From NCBI RefSeq assembly GCF_021729075.1, contig NZ_JAJSAQ010000006.1, forward strand, positions 124,001 through 188,000: a stretch of DNA of 64,000 nucleotides. The letters run 5' to 3'. Shown here one piece after another: positions 17,138-25,926 of the stretch. Every line of letters begins with the position of its first letter. The stretch's first letter is position 1. Position numbers and translations under genes: made by a program. The notes under the pieces were generated by a model. It did no database searches. It was not told where the DNA came from and saw only the letters and a program-made list of their open reading frames with translations. Source of the DNA: Microbulbifer guangxiensis (GTDB taxonomy: Bacteria > Pseudomonadota > Gammaproteobacteria > Pseudomonadales > Cellvibrionaceae).

Positions 17138-17209
17138 AGCTCCTCCGGCAGAGGTAGGTGGTAACGGGGTTTATCCGGTCCGCTTGCGTAACTCTGATAC
17201 AGGGGCGCC
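17138..17209 (+). promoter_or_regulatory. Conserved 5' leader of binding-protein gene 1
   Basis: Seventy-two bases run up to the start codon, and the first 41 are identical to the leader of gene 2 at 19111. It contains a CCTC-loop-GAGG mini-hairpin. I do not recognise a known riboswitch. It could be a regulatory RNA target or simply a recent duplication. Confidence 0.5.
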
Positions 17210-18889
17210 ATGTACTCCCATCATTTCTATCTCCGTCCAGCCTCCCGATACTACCGGCTAGCCAGTCCCGTTTTAGCCCTCCTACTCCTGAGCGGCTGCG
17301 GCGCTGAAGAGGGCGATGCCCGCCAAGCACTAACCGACAGCGCTCTTCCCTCACCTGACCCTCGCCAGGAATTGGTCATCGGCAACTACGCCGAACCCAC
17401 CTCTCTGGACCCGCATTTCGTTGCCGGTTTCACGGATCTGGCCCCACTCAACGATCTATTGGAAGGCCTGGTTCTACATGGTGCCGATGGAAAACTGATC
17501 CCCGGGGTGGCGGAGCGTTGGGAATCGAGGGACTCGCGTAACTATACGTTTCACTTGAGGCGTAACGCCCGCTGGTCCAATGGCGAACCGGTGACCGCTG
17601 GAGACTTCGTCTACGCTTGGCGCCGCGCGGTGGATCCGGCCACAGGCTCAGGTTGTGCCGAAGCACTGGCGGATTCCGGGGTTGCCAACGCGACCGCGAT
17701 AATAGCTGGCGAACGCCCACCAGAGGCCCTGGGGATTCACGCGGCAGGTCCACACACAGTGGAAATTACTCTTGAGCAACCCCTGAGCTTCTTCACCAGC
17801 CTGCTGATTACTCCGTGCTACCTACCCCTATATGCCCCGGCAATCGAACAGCACGGGGAAGCATGGACGCGCCCGGGGCACTATATCGGCAATGGCGCCT
17901 TCACTCTTAGGGCATGGACAGTCAATGAATCACTGGTGCTCGCTCGTAGCCCGTCCTATCGGGCCGCAGAAGAAGTCGGCCTGCAACAGGTCAGATACCT
18001 GCCCATAGCCTCAACGCACGCTGAACTGCGTCGCTATCTGGCTGGCGAAATCGATATAACCTTCACAGCGCCATCCGAGCACCTCGACAGTCTACGCACC
18101 GAGCGATCGGGCGAGCTACTCGAACTGCTGGAACCAATGACCTTCGGGATAGAAATCAACCAGGGTAAGCCACCATTCGATAACAAGGATCTACGTCGTG
18201 CGTTGGCGCTCGCGCTCGACCGAGAGCTACTGGTAGACAAGGTACTCCAGATCGGTGAACCCGCTTATCACCTCACGCCTGTTGCGATTCGCATAGATGC
18301 CAACATTGATCCTTCTTGGGCAAGCCAAACACAGGCCGAACGTGAGGCATTAGCCCGGGAACTCTATAACCGCGCTGGCTATTCCCGGGAAAATCCGTTG
18401 CGCTTTCGCATCTTCCATAAAAACAACGACAATACCCACAAGATGCTCCTCGCCGCAGCCGCCATGTGGAGACAGGTACTCGGCGCCGAGGCGAGCGTAC
18501 AGGGCTTTGAGCTAAAAAGCCTGGTTCCCTTGGTACAGGAGGGAAACTATGATCTGGCCACTCGCGGACGCACAGCTGTTTATCCTGATTCATCCGCCAC
18601 CCTGTCGGGGATGCGCAGCGGCACTCCCTACGCCAACGGCTATGCGAACCCGGCCGTCGACGACCTACTCGATCAGGCCCGGGCAGAGCTGGACCCACAC
18701 CTCCGCATGCAGTTGTATGCTCGCGTCGAGCAGTTACTCGCCGAAGACATGCCCTTCATACCCCTCTATAACCGGGGTGTTGCCAGACTGATTAAACCCC
18801 ATGTTATGGGCTACCGTCCCAGCCCACTGGGCTACCGCTATAGCAGGGATTTGGCAATTCAAACGGACGTGCAGCCGCCATTGGAATAG
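17210..18889 (+). CDS. OppA-type oligopeptide-binding lipoprotein 1 of 13
   Basis: This is the first of a tandem family of SBP_bac_5 (OppA/DppA) solute-binding proteins. Each captures a ligand in the periplasm and delivers it to the OppBCDF channel encoded after the array. The 559-residue product has a lipobox LLSGC (Cys30), the family start NYAEPTSLDPH (59-69), the ring motif NARWSNGEPVTAGDFVYAWRR and the C-terminal LIKPHVMGY. Compared with E. coli OppA, the residue aligned with Asp419, which anchors the peptide amino group, is Val457. Cys149 and Cys203 form a possible extra disulfide shared by copies 1, 2, 3, 5 and 6. It is closest to copy 2. Confidence 0.93.
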   Translation: MYSHHFYLRPASRYYRLASPVLALLLLSGCGAEEGDARQALTDSALPSPDPRQELVIGNYAEPTSLDPHFVAGFTDLAPLNDLLEGLVLHGADGKLIPGVAERWESRDSRNYTFHLRRNARWSNGEPVTAGDFVYAWRRAVDPATGSGCAEALADSGVANATAIIAGERPPEALGIHAAGPHTVEITLEQPLSFFTSLLITPCYLPLYAPAIEQHGEAWTRPGHYIGNGAFTLRAWTVNESLVLARSPSYRAAEEVGLQQVRYLPIASTHAELRRYLAGEIDITFTAPSEHLDSLRTERSGELLELLEPMTFGIEINQGKPPFDNKDLRRALALALDRELLVDKVLQIGEPAYHLTPVAIRIDANIDPSWASQTQAEREALARELYNRAGYSRENPLRFRIFHKNNDNTHKMLLAAAAMWRQVLGAEASVQGFELKSLVPLVQEGNYDLATRGRTAVYPDSSATLSGMRSGTPYANGYANPAVDDLLDQARAELDPHLRMQLYARVEQLLAEDMPFIPLYNRGVARLIKPHVMGYRPSPLGYRYSRDLAIQTDVQPPLE

Positions 18890-19053
18890 CAATTGGCGAC
18901 ATAAAAGTTTTTTGGAAGTGCCTTTCGCAGAGGAATTGCGGGTGCTCCATGATGAGCAGCTTGAATGGCAACCCGAAATGGCGGCAAAAGCCACACCTGA
19001 TGACCTCACCCGCCCACGAACCCTCGCTGTCACTAAGCGCCAAAACCATCCCG
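18890..19053 (+). other. Spacer between binding-protein genes 1 and 2
   Basis: There is no convincing gene. A plus-strand frame crosses it (ending 19130) but has no ribosome site or family match. The promoter and leader of gene 2 follow. Confidence 0.4.
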
Positions 19054-19083
19054 TTGACATCAGGACAGAAGCATCTTTACGAT
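19054..19083 (+). promoter_or_regulatory. Promoter of binding-protein gene 2
   Basis: TTGACA, 18 bp and TACGAT, in the same geometry as the promoter of gene 1. Confidence 0.6.
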
Positions 19084-19110
19084 TCACTAATCCAAAGTAT
19101 TTGAAAAGTG

Positions 19111-19181
19111 AGCTCCTCCGGCAGAGGTAGGTGGTAACGGGGTTTATCCGGGCCGCTTACATCACTCTGCACAGAGGCGCT
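19111..19181 (+). promoter_or_regulatory. Conserved 5' leader of binding-protein gene 2
   Basis: A 71-base near-copy of the leader at 17138: the first 41 bases are identical, and scattered changes with one indel follow up to the ATG. Confidence 0.5.
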
Positions 19182-20897
19182 ATGTACTCCCACCGCTATT
19201 ATTCCCATAAAGCCTGCTTGGGCATTCCCCTATTTGGAATCCCACTAACCGCCCTATTGCTTGCTAGCTGCGGGAATGAACAAAATGATTCCCGTCACGC
19301 ATTCGCGACGAACGCACTAGCAACGCTTCCCACCCGTCAGGAAGTGATCATCGGCAACTACCACGAGCCCGTCTCTCTGGACCCTCACCACAGCAGCAGC
19401 TCGAATGACACAGTAGTGATCCGTGACCTATTGGAAGGCCTGGTACTGCATGGTGCGGACGGCGAGCTGATCCCAGCGGTGGCAGAGCGCTGGGTGACAG
19501 CAGATGCTCAGCGTTACACATTCCACCTGAGGCGAGATGCCAAATGGTCGAATGGTGATCCAGTAACGTCTGCGGACTTTGTTTACGCCTGGCGCCGAGC
19601 GGTCAATCCTGTAACAGCCTCCCGCTGTGCCGAGGAGCTCGTGGATACCAAGGTCGCGAATGCGAAGAGCATTGTTGAGGGAAAACTTCCGCCGGAACAA
19701 ATTGGCGTCCGGGCAACCAACGCGTATACCCTGGAGGTTACGCTAGAACAGCCGGTTGGTTACTTCGTCGAGGCGCTAATCAGCCGCTGTTTCCTGCCCC
19801 TGCACTTGCCCACCATCGAGCAATACGGCTCGAGCTGGACAGGACCTGAACACTTCGTTGGCAACGGCGCTTTCTTACTGGAATCCTGGTCGGTCAACGA
19901 ATCGCTGATTCTCAAGCGCAATCCACTATACCGGGAGGCTGACAAGGTACACCTGGAGAAGATTACTTACCTTCCCATCGCCTCAGCCCACACAGAGCTG
20001 CGTCGCTATCTCGCAGATGAAATCGATATTACCTATAGCGCTCCGTCCGAACAGATTGAGAATCTACGCCGCAAACGGCCAGACGAGCTGCTTGAGCTGG
20101 TGCAGCCGAGCACCTTTGGAATCGAGATCAACCACACAAAGCCGCCCTTTGGCAACCCGGATGTAAGGAGGGCACTGGCACTTGCTCTCGACCGCGAGCT
20201 GCTGGTTCATAAAGTGCTAAAAACCGGCAGTCCGGCCTATCGCCTAACGCCAGCTGCAATTCATGCAGAGACCGGCCAGGACCATCCCTGGTTGAGGCAA
20301 TCCCAAACCGAAAGGGAGAGGCTGGCCCGCGAACTCTATACCAAAGCTGGATACTCCCTGAAAAACCCCCTTCGCTTCCGCGTATTTCACAAGAACAACG
20401 ACGACACCCATAAGATGCTGCTCGCCGCTGCCGCCATGTGGAAAGAGGTACTTGGGGCAGAAGCTACGGTACAAAGTTTTGAACTGAAGAGCCTTATCCC
20501 GCTGATAGAACAGCGTGACTTCGATCTCTCTACCCGTGGTCTCGGGGCTAGCTATCCGGATTCATCTGATGTCTTGAGCCGAATGTTAACCGGTCGGCCA
20601 ACTACGAACGGTTACAGTAATCCCCGGTTTGATGAATTACTGGAACAGGCCATCAGCGAACAAGATAAATCTGTCCGGGCGGAGCTTTATGCCGAGGCAG
20701 AGTACCTGCTCGCCGAAGACATGCCCTTCATCCCCCTTTACAACCGAGGTCTCGCCAGGCTCGTAAAACCCCATGTGCGCGGCTACCAACCTAGCCCCCT
20801 TGGATACCAGTACAGCAAGGATTTGTGGATCAACACCGAGGGCAACACCCCCGGTAAACCACAGGAAGAAGCTGCCAGGCAGGGAGCACAGTTGTGA
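19182..20897 (+). CDS. OppA-type oligopeptide-binding lipoprotein 2 of 13
   Basis: The 571-residue product is clearly the duplicate of copy 1: it begins MYSHRYYSHK against MYSHHFYLRP, has the lipobox LLASC at the same place (Cys30), and carries Cys149 and Cys203 at identical positions. The anchor position is Ser457 instead of Asp. The ATG at 19182 is chosen over an in-frame one at 19131 because it matches copy 1 and sits behind the shared leader. The C-terminus is longer than in copy 1, with about 20 extra polar residues after the KDLW motif. Its stop overlaps the GTG start of copy 3. Confidence 0.93.
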   Translation: MYSHRYYSHKACLGIPLFGIPLTALLLASCGNEQNDSRHAFATNALATLPTRQEVIIGNYHEPVSLDPHHSSSSNDTVVIRDLLEGLVLHGADGELIPAVAERWVTADAQRYTFHLRRDAKWSNGDPVTSADFVYAWRRAVNPVTASRCAEELVDTKVANAKSIVEGKLPPEQIGVRATNAYTLEVTLEQPVGYFVEALISRCFLPLHLPTIEQYGSSWTGPEHFVGNGAFLLESWSVNESLILKRNPLYREADKVHLEKITYLPIASAHTELRRYLADEIDITYSAPSEQIENLRRKRPDELLELVQPSTFGIEINHTKPPFGNPDVRRALALALDRELLVHKVLKTGSPAYRLTPAAIHAETGQDHPWLRQSQTERERLARELYTKAGYSLKNPLRFRVFHKNNDDTHKMLLAAAAMWKEVLGAEATVQSFELKSLIPLIEQRDFDLSTRGLGASYPDSSDVLSRMLTGRPTTNGYSNPRFDELLEQAISEQDKSVRAELYAEAEYLLAEDMPFIPLYNRGLARLVKPHVRGYQPSPLGYQYSKDLWINTEGNTPGKPQEEAARQGAQL

Positions 20898-22570
20898 ACA
20901 ATCTCAGAATCCCGGTGGCACTTGGCCTCACTCTAATCCTCCTAAGTTCCGGGTGTTCAAAGAGGGACGAACAGGCGGCAGCTCCCGGTGACACATCCGC
21001 ACAGGCGCAGACACCAATACAGCCCATGCAAGCTTTAGTGCGGGCCAATGACGCGGAGCCCCAGAGCCTCGATCCACACAAGATGGGTATCGCCTATGAA
21101 GCGACCATCATCCAGGACCTGCTGGAAGGCCTGGTAACAATGAGCGCGGATGGCAGCGTGGTACCTGCCACCGCCGACCGCTGGGAACACGATGACGGCC
21201 TGGCTTACCGCTTTTACCTCCGCACAGACGCACGCTGGTCCAATGGCGATCCTGTGACTGCATGGGACTTTGTCTACGCCTGGCAGCGTGCCGCAGACCC
21301 GCAGACGGCCAGTTATTGCGCTGAAGGATTCAGGAACACAGGCATCCAATACGCAGCATCGATTATTCGCGGAGACATACCACCAGCTCAACTGGGGGTA
21401 GTGGCCATCGACGCACACACACTGCAGGTGCGCCTTGAAAAACCCTTGCCCTACTTCCCAAAGCTGCTGCATTCACCCTGCTTCGCCCCGCTCCATAAGG
21501 AGACCATAGAGGCTCACGGCGAACAATGGGCAAGGCCTGAAAGCTATGTGGGTAACGGTCCGTTTGTACTGGCAGAGTGGAGCGTGAACGAAAAAGTCGT
21601 GCTCAGCCGCAATCGGCACTACTGGGACAATGCCAACGTCCGGCTTGAAAATGTCACCTTCCTGCCCATCACCTCCGACAAGGTAGAACTGGACCGCTAC
21701 CGTGCCGGTGAGGTGGACGTTACCTCAGGCATCCCCGATGCGGCACTGCCCGAACTCATGAGGCAGGCGAGTAATGAAGTAGTAGTTCACCCACGCCTCA
21801 CAACCCTGGGCATTGAATTCAACACCCACAAACCACCTCTCACAAGCCCCCTGCTACGCCAGGCCCTGTCCTACGCGCTCGATCGGGACGTCATTGCGAA
21901 CAAGGTATATGGTATCGGCAACCGGCCAGCATACAGCTTTAACTCGGCGGAGCTTCCCGACTTTATCCCCCCCACAGTGCCAAGTACTGACCTGGCCCAG
22001 GAACAGCGTGAGCAGTATGCCCGCAAGCTGCTCCAGGAGGCACTGAGCGAGCAACCGGCGTCCAACCTGCGGCTGATCTACATCAACGCCGATACCAATG
22101 CAAAGTTCGCGCTATCCGCAGCGGCGATGTGGAAGAAGATCTTGGGGCTCGAGGTCGAGCTGCAGGGTCTGGAGTGGAAGGCATTTGATTCGGAAAGCGC
22201 CTCAGATAAGTTCGACATGCGCATCATGGGCTACAACGCCTGGTACAGCGACCCGTCTGCTGTTCTAAGCCAGTTCATCGCCGAACAGACCGCGCGTTCT
22301 GGCTACCACAGTGAGCAGATTCGATCCCTGATGGAGAGCGCTCGCTCAATGCAAGAGAGCGCTGAGCGCGCGGTAGTCTATACCGAAATCGAGCGGATAC
22401 TGGCTGAGGATGCCCCTTTCATCCCCGTGGTGCACCGGGCCTACCCCAGGCTGGTGAAGCCCCATGTGCGCGGGTTTACCCCAAGCCCCTTTGGCCAACC
22501 GTATAGCAAGGATTTGTGGATCGCGACAAACACGCCACTTACCGAGCAAGAGGCCCGACCTGATGAATAG
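20894..22570 (+). CDS. OppA-type oligopeptide-binding lipoprotein 3 of 13
   Basis: The 558-residue product starts at a GTG that overlaps the stop of copy 2 by 4 bp, so translation is probably coupled. It has a lipobox LLSSGC (Cys21), DAEPQSLDPHK, DARWSNGDPVTAWDFVYAWQR, the Cys142/Cys196 pair and a C-terminal YSKDLW. The position of the OppA peptide-amine anchor is Trp450 (NAWYSDPS), a bulky replacement that would block the normal contact. The linker after the lipid anchor is long and Ala/Gln-rich. Confidence 0.93.
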   Translation: MNNLRIPVALGLTLILLSSGCSKRDEQAAAPGDTSAQAQTPIQPMQALVRANDAEPQSLDPHKMGIAYEATIIQDLLEGLVTMSADGSVVPATADRWEHDDGLAYRFYLRTDARWSNGDPVTAWDFVYAWQRAADPQTASYCAEGFRNTGIQYAASIIRGDIPPAQLGVVAIDAHTLQVRLEKPLPYFPKLLHSPCFAPLHKETIEAHGEQWARPESYVGNGPFVLAEWSVNEKVVLSRNRHYWDNANVRLENVTFLPITSDKVELDRYRAGEVDVTSGIPDAALPELMRQASNEVVVHPRLTTLGIEFNTHKPPLTSPLLRQALSYALDRDVIANKVYGIGNRPAYSFNSAELPDFIPPTVPSTDLAQEQREQYARKLLQEALSEQPASNLRLIYINADTNAKFALSAAAMWKKILGLEVELQGLEWKAFDSESASDKFDMRIMGYNAWYSDPSAVLSQFIAEQTARSGYHSEQIRSLMESARSMQESAERAVVYTEIERILAEDAPFIPVVHRAYPRLVKPHVRGFTPSPFGQPYSKDLWIATNTPLTEQEARPDE

Positions 22571-24230
22571 ACATCATGCTCATGAATCTTCGATACAGCG
22601 CTATTGGCTGGCACTGGCCTGCTCGCTCGCGCTACTGTCAGGATGTGAACGAAACGATCCCTCGTCGCTGGACCAGCCACATAATACTGCTGAACCAGAC
22701 CAGCCGAAAAATCGTCAAGAACTGGTGAGAGGCAATTACTCCGGACCCTTTTCCCTGGACCCGCATCATGCCATAGGCATGGATCCAAATATTATCAGAG
22801 ATCTCTTCGAGGGCCTGGTAGCCGCAGCACCTGGAGGGGGAATTCGCGCAGCCGCCGCATCCAACTGGGAAATGCCGGACAGTAAAACCTATGTATTCCA
22901 TCTACGGCCAACGGCCAGATGGTCAAATGGCGATCAAGTTACCGCCAATGACTTTGTCTACAGTTGGCAAAGATTAGTCGACCCCGCTACCGCCTCACCC
23001 CACGGAAGCTACCTATCCGACATCAAGGTGCTCAATGCAGCGAGAATCAGTAGGGGTGAGTTACCCGTAGAGAATCTTGGTATCCGCGCGATCGATAGCC
23101 ATACCCTGGAGATATCACTGGAAAGCCCCGTTTCTTACTTCCTGCAGACACTGGTCGATAGCGCAACCTACCCAGTCCACGAAGAAACAATATCAAGATA
23201 TGGTGAAAGCTGGACTTCGGCGGGCAATCTTGTGGGGAATGGTGCCTTTACTCTCGATATTTGGCGAATCAACGAACGGGTTGAACTTGCTCGAAATCCC
23301 TTATACTGGGATTTTTCAAATGTTCGCCTAAATAGAGTTACCTTCCTTCCTATCGCCTCGGAGAGCGCGGAACTGAATCGTTATCTCGCTGGTGAAATCG
23401 ACATAACCGCAGGAATTCCCACCTCAATGATTTCATCATTACGTCAAGAGCGTCATGAGGAGATTGTTATGTATCCTACCCTGCAAACAAAGATCCTCGA
23501 GATAAATACTGCCAAAAAGCCCCTAGATAACGTCAAGGTTAGAAGAGCTCTGGCTCTAGCTATCGATCGGGATTTGATCACAGAGAAACTTTGGCAACGG
23601 GGGGATATACCCGCATACAGTCTGGTGCCGCCGAACGCCAGCCGAAGGAGACTATTCACACCCGACTGGTCTGAATGGCCTCAGAGTCGACGAGAGGAAG
23701 AGTCCCGGAATCTATTGACTGAAGCCGGCTACTCAAAAGACTCCCCCTTACGTTTTTCCTTTAGCTATATCTCCAGCAGTCATAACAAGAAAATGGCACT
23801 AGCACTCGCGGCCATGTGGCAAAAGGCTCTTCCTGTTGAAGTCGACTTTAAGAACACCGATGGAAAAGCGTTGATGGAAGATATCAAAAATGGGGATTTC
23901 AATCTTTTCAGTTCAGGACTCCATGCCACATACAACGAGCCTTCAGGCATGCTAAACGGATTCTTGAGTACTGCAGGGCTAAATCTCACCGGCTTCAACA
24001 ACCCAGACTATGACCGGGTGTTGCAGCTAAGCACAGGCAAACAGGACACAAACGATCGACAAGCCCAATATGCTATGGCGGAGCAAATACTTTCCGAAGA
24101 TATGCCAGCAATTCCCCTTTATCACAAAACTGAAGCAGTGCTTGTCAAGCCCCATGTGCGAGGATATGAGCCGAACATGATCGGCCATGTTTACAGTCGC
24201 GATTTGTGGGTTGAACCCCGCCAGCACTGA
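22563..24230 (+). CDS. OppA-type oligopeptide-binding lipoprotein 4 of 13
   Basis: The 555-residue product overlaps copy 3 by 8 bp. The lipobox is LLSGC (Cys28). It lacks the cysteine pair (ASPHGSYL and DSATYPVH instead) yet also lacks the anchor Asp: HATYNEPS puts Thr456 there while keeping the neighbouring Asn-Glu-Pro of classic OppA. Sampled lines are visibly AT-richer than the neighbouring genes, which suggests a different history. An in-frame ATG at 22464 lies inside copy 3 and is rejected as the start because the lipoprotein signal begins at 22563. Confidence 0.92.
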   Translation: MNRHHAHESSIQRYWLALACSLALLSGCERNDPSSLDQPHNTAEPDQPKNRQELVRGNYSGPFSLDPHHAIGMDPNIIRDLFEGLVAAAPGGGIRAAAASNWEMPDSKTYVFHLRPTARWSNGDQVTANDFVYSWQRLVDPATASPHGSYLSDIKVLNAARISRGELPVENLGIRAIDSHTLEISLESPVSYFLQTLVDSATYPVHEETISRYGESWTSAGNLVGNGAFTLDIWRINERVELARNPLYWDFSNVRLNRVTFLPIASESAELNRYLAGEIDITAGIPTSMISSLRQERHEEIVMYPTLQTKILEINTAKKPLDNVKVRRALALAIDRDLITEKLWQRGDIPAYSLVPPNASRRRLFTPDWSEWPQSRREEESRNLLTEAGYSKDSPLRFSFSYISSSHNKKMALALAAMWQKALPVEVDFKNTDGKALMEDIKNGDFNLFSSGLHATYNEPSGMLNGFLSTAGLNLTGFNNPDYDRVLQLSTGKQDTNDRQAQYAMAEQILSEDMPAIPLYHKTEAVLVKPHVRGYEPNMIGHVYSRDLWVEPRQH

Positions 24231-24261
24231 AACATTCATACAGACACATAGAGAAACGACT

Positions 24262-25896
24262 ATGCCCGCCCAATCACGCACGATGTTGTATTTACAATAT
24301 CTTTGTCTGACGGCAGCTTTTAGCTACCTTGTTGGCTGCAGCGAGTCCAAAAATCAAGATATACATCCTGAACAGGTCTCGAGCGCACCAGTGGATAGTC
24401 AGATAAAGGAGTTGGTACGCGGTATTGTTCTCGAACCGGACTCGCTGGACCCGCACAAAGCCATGCTGCAATCAGAAGCATTGGAAGACCTGTTAGAAGG
24501 ACTGGTAGTACCAACGCAGGACGGAGGCATGGCTGTGGGGGTCTCCCAGTCCTGGATTACCGATGACGGGCTGACCTATCATTTCAAGCTACGCCAAGAT
24601 GCTAAATGGTCCAATGGAGACCCAGTCACTGCCCAAGATTTCATTTACGCCTGGCGGCGCGCTGTCGACCCAAGAACTGCCTCATCCTGTATTAAGTACT
24701 TTACCGATTCTGGGATAGGCAATGCAGGCTCAATCGCCAATGGAGAAGTCGATTCACAGACTCTGGCTGTCGAGGCAAAAGGCCCCTACTCCCTCTCCGT
24801 CACTCTCGAACGGCCCATGGGCTACTTCCTTCAATTACTGACGCACAAATGCTTTCTACCGCTACACGAGGAAACCATAGAAAAACACGCTGATGCATGG
24901 ACACGCCCGGAGTTTTTTGTAGGTAATGGTGCCTTCAGCCTCTCAGAGAGGAAAATCGGTGAGCGGATCGCCCTGGCTCGAAATCCCACCTACTGGAATG
25001 CCGGCAATGTGCGGCTGGACATGGTGACCTACCTCAGCGGAAGTAATACCGCGCTACTGACGCGCTACATCGCCGGTGACGTGCACATTACCGCAAGTCT
25101 ACCAGACGACCACTTTCCCCAGATACAGGCGGAGTTGCCTGACGAGATCGCATGGGTAAGGCCCAACGGCGTCTTTGGCTTCCAGGTCAATTCGCAGAAA
25201 CCACCGCTTGACAGCCCACTCGTCCGCCGGGCGCTAGCTTATGCGCTAGACAGGCACACGATCAACAGCCGGCTCTTCAACGTCCGTAAACCGGATGCCT
25301 ACACGCTCTCACCACCAGAGTTACTTGAACTACCAACAGGAAAGCCAGAATGGCAGCAATGGTCTCAAGCACACCGGGAAGATCGTGCCCGCCAGCTGCT
25401 CTCCGAGGCTGGCTACTCTCGTGAAAATCCCCTTCGAGTTCAGCTGAGCTATACCCGATCCGAAAACAACACCAAGCTGGCATTGGCTGCCAGCGCAATG
25501 TGGAGAGAGATTCTAGGGGCTGAAGTGACAATTCAGCAGCAGGAATTCAAAGCCATGGTCGAACGCTTCCAAAATGCTGACTTTGAACTGATCCACTGGG
25601 GGCATGGTACCCAGCTCAAGGAGCCTGCCGAAATCTATGCTTCCTGCTGCATCAGTAATGATCATTACAGCAGCGACAATCTTGCGGATTTGATCCACAG
25701 CGCCAGAAGTGCGCAAGACGAACATAACCGCCGAGAATACTATATCGAGGCGGAGTCCCTCCTCGCTCAGGAAATGCCCTTTATCCCAATCAGCCATGTC
25801 AGGAAGCCAAAACTAATCAAACCACACGTTAATGGTGTAGAGGCCAATCACACCCGTTTGCCATTGAGCAAGGACCTTTGGCTGGCTGAGAAATAA
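24262..25896 (+). CDS. OppA-type oligopeptide-binding lipoprotein 5 of 13
   Basis: The 544-residue product has a lipobox SYLVGC (Cys26), EPDSLDPHK, DAKWSNGDPVTAQDFIYAWRR and the Cys143/Cys197 pair. The anchor region HGTQLKEPAE has Gln451 in place of Asp. It begins 31 bp after copy 4, with only a weak GAGA ribosome site. ATG 24262 is favoured over 24187, which lies inside copy 4. It has further cysteines in ASCCISN near residue 460, unusual for the family. Confidence 0.92.
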   Translation: MPAQSRTMLYLQYLCLTAAFSYLVGCSESKNQDIHPEQVSSAPVDSQIKELVRGIVLEPDSLDPHKAMLQSEALEDLLEGLVVPTQDGGMAVGVSQSWITDDGLTYHFKLRQDAKWSNGDPVTAQDFIYAWRRAVDPRTASSCIKYFTDSGIGNAGSIANGEVDSQTLAVEAKGPYSLSVTLERPMGYFLQLLTHKCFLPLHEETIEKHADAWTRPEFFVGNGAFSLSERKIGERIALARNPTYWNAGNVRLDMVTYLSGSNTALLTRYIAGDVHITASLPDDHFPQIQAELPDEIAWVRPNGVFGFQVNSQKPPLDSPLVRRALAYALDRHTINSRLFNVRKPDAYTLSPPELLELPTGKPEWQQWSQAHREDRARQLLSEAGYSRENPLRVQLSYTRSENNTKLALAASAMWREILGAEVTIQQQEFKAMVERFQNADFELIHWGHGTQLKEPAEIYASCCISNDHYSSDNLADLIHSARSAQDEHNRREYYIEAESLLAQEMPFIPISHVRKPKLIKPHVNGVEANHTRLPLSKDLWLAEK

Positions 25897-25926
25897 CGCT
25901 ACATCGATGGAAAAGGAAAATTCTAC

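Noticed and set aside
16927-17209. tRNA-Arg as an attachment site for an island carrying the opp array
   Set aside because: No integrase and no repeat of the tRNA 3' end was found in the window.
18801-19130. Plus-strand frame bridging receptors 1 and 2
   Set aside because: It overlaps the end of receptor 1 and the promoter of receptor 2 and has no family match.
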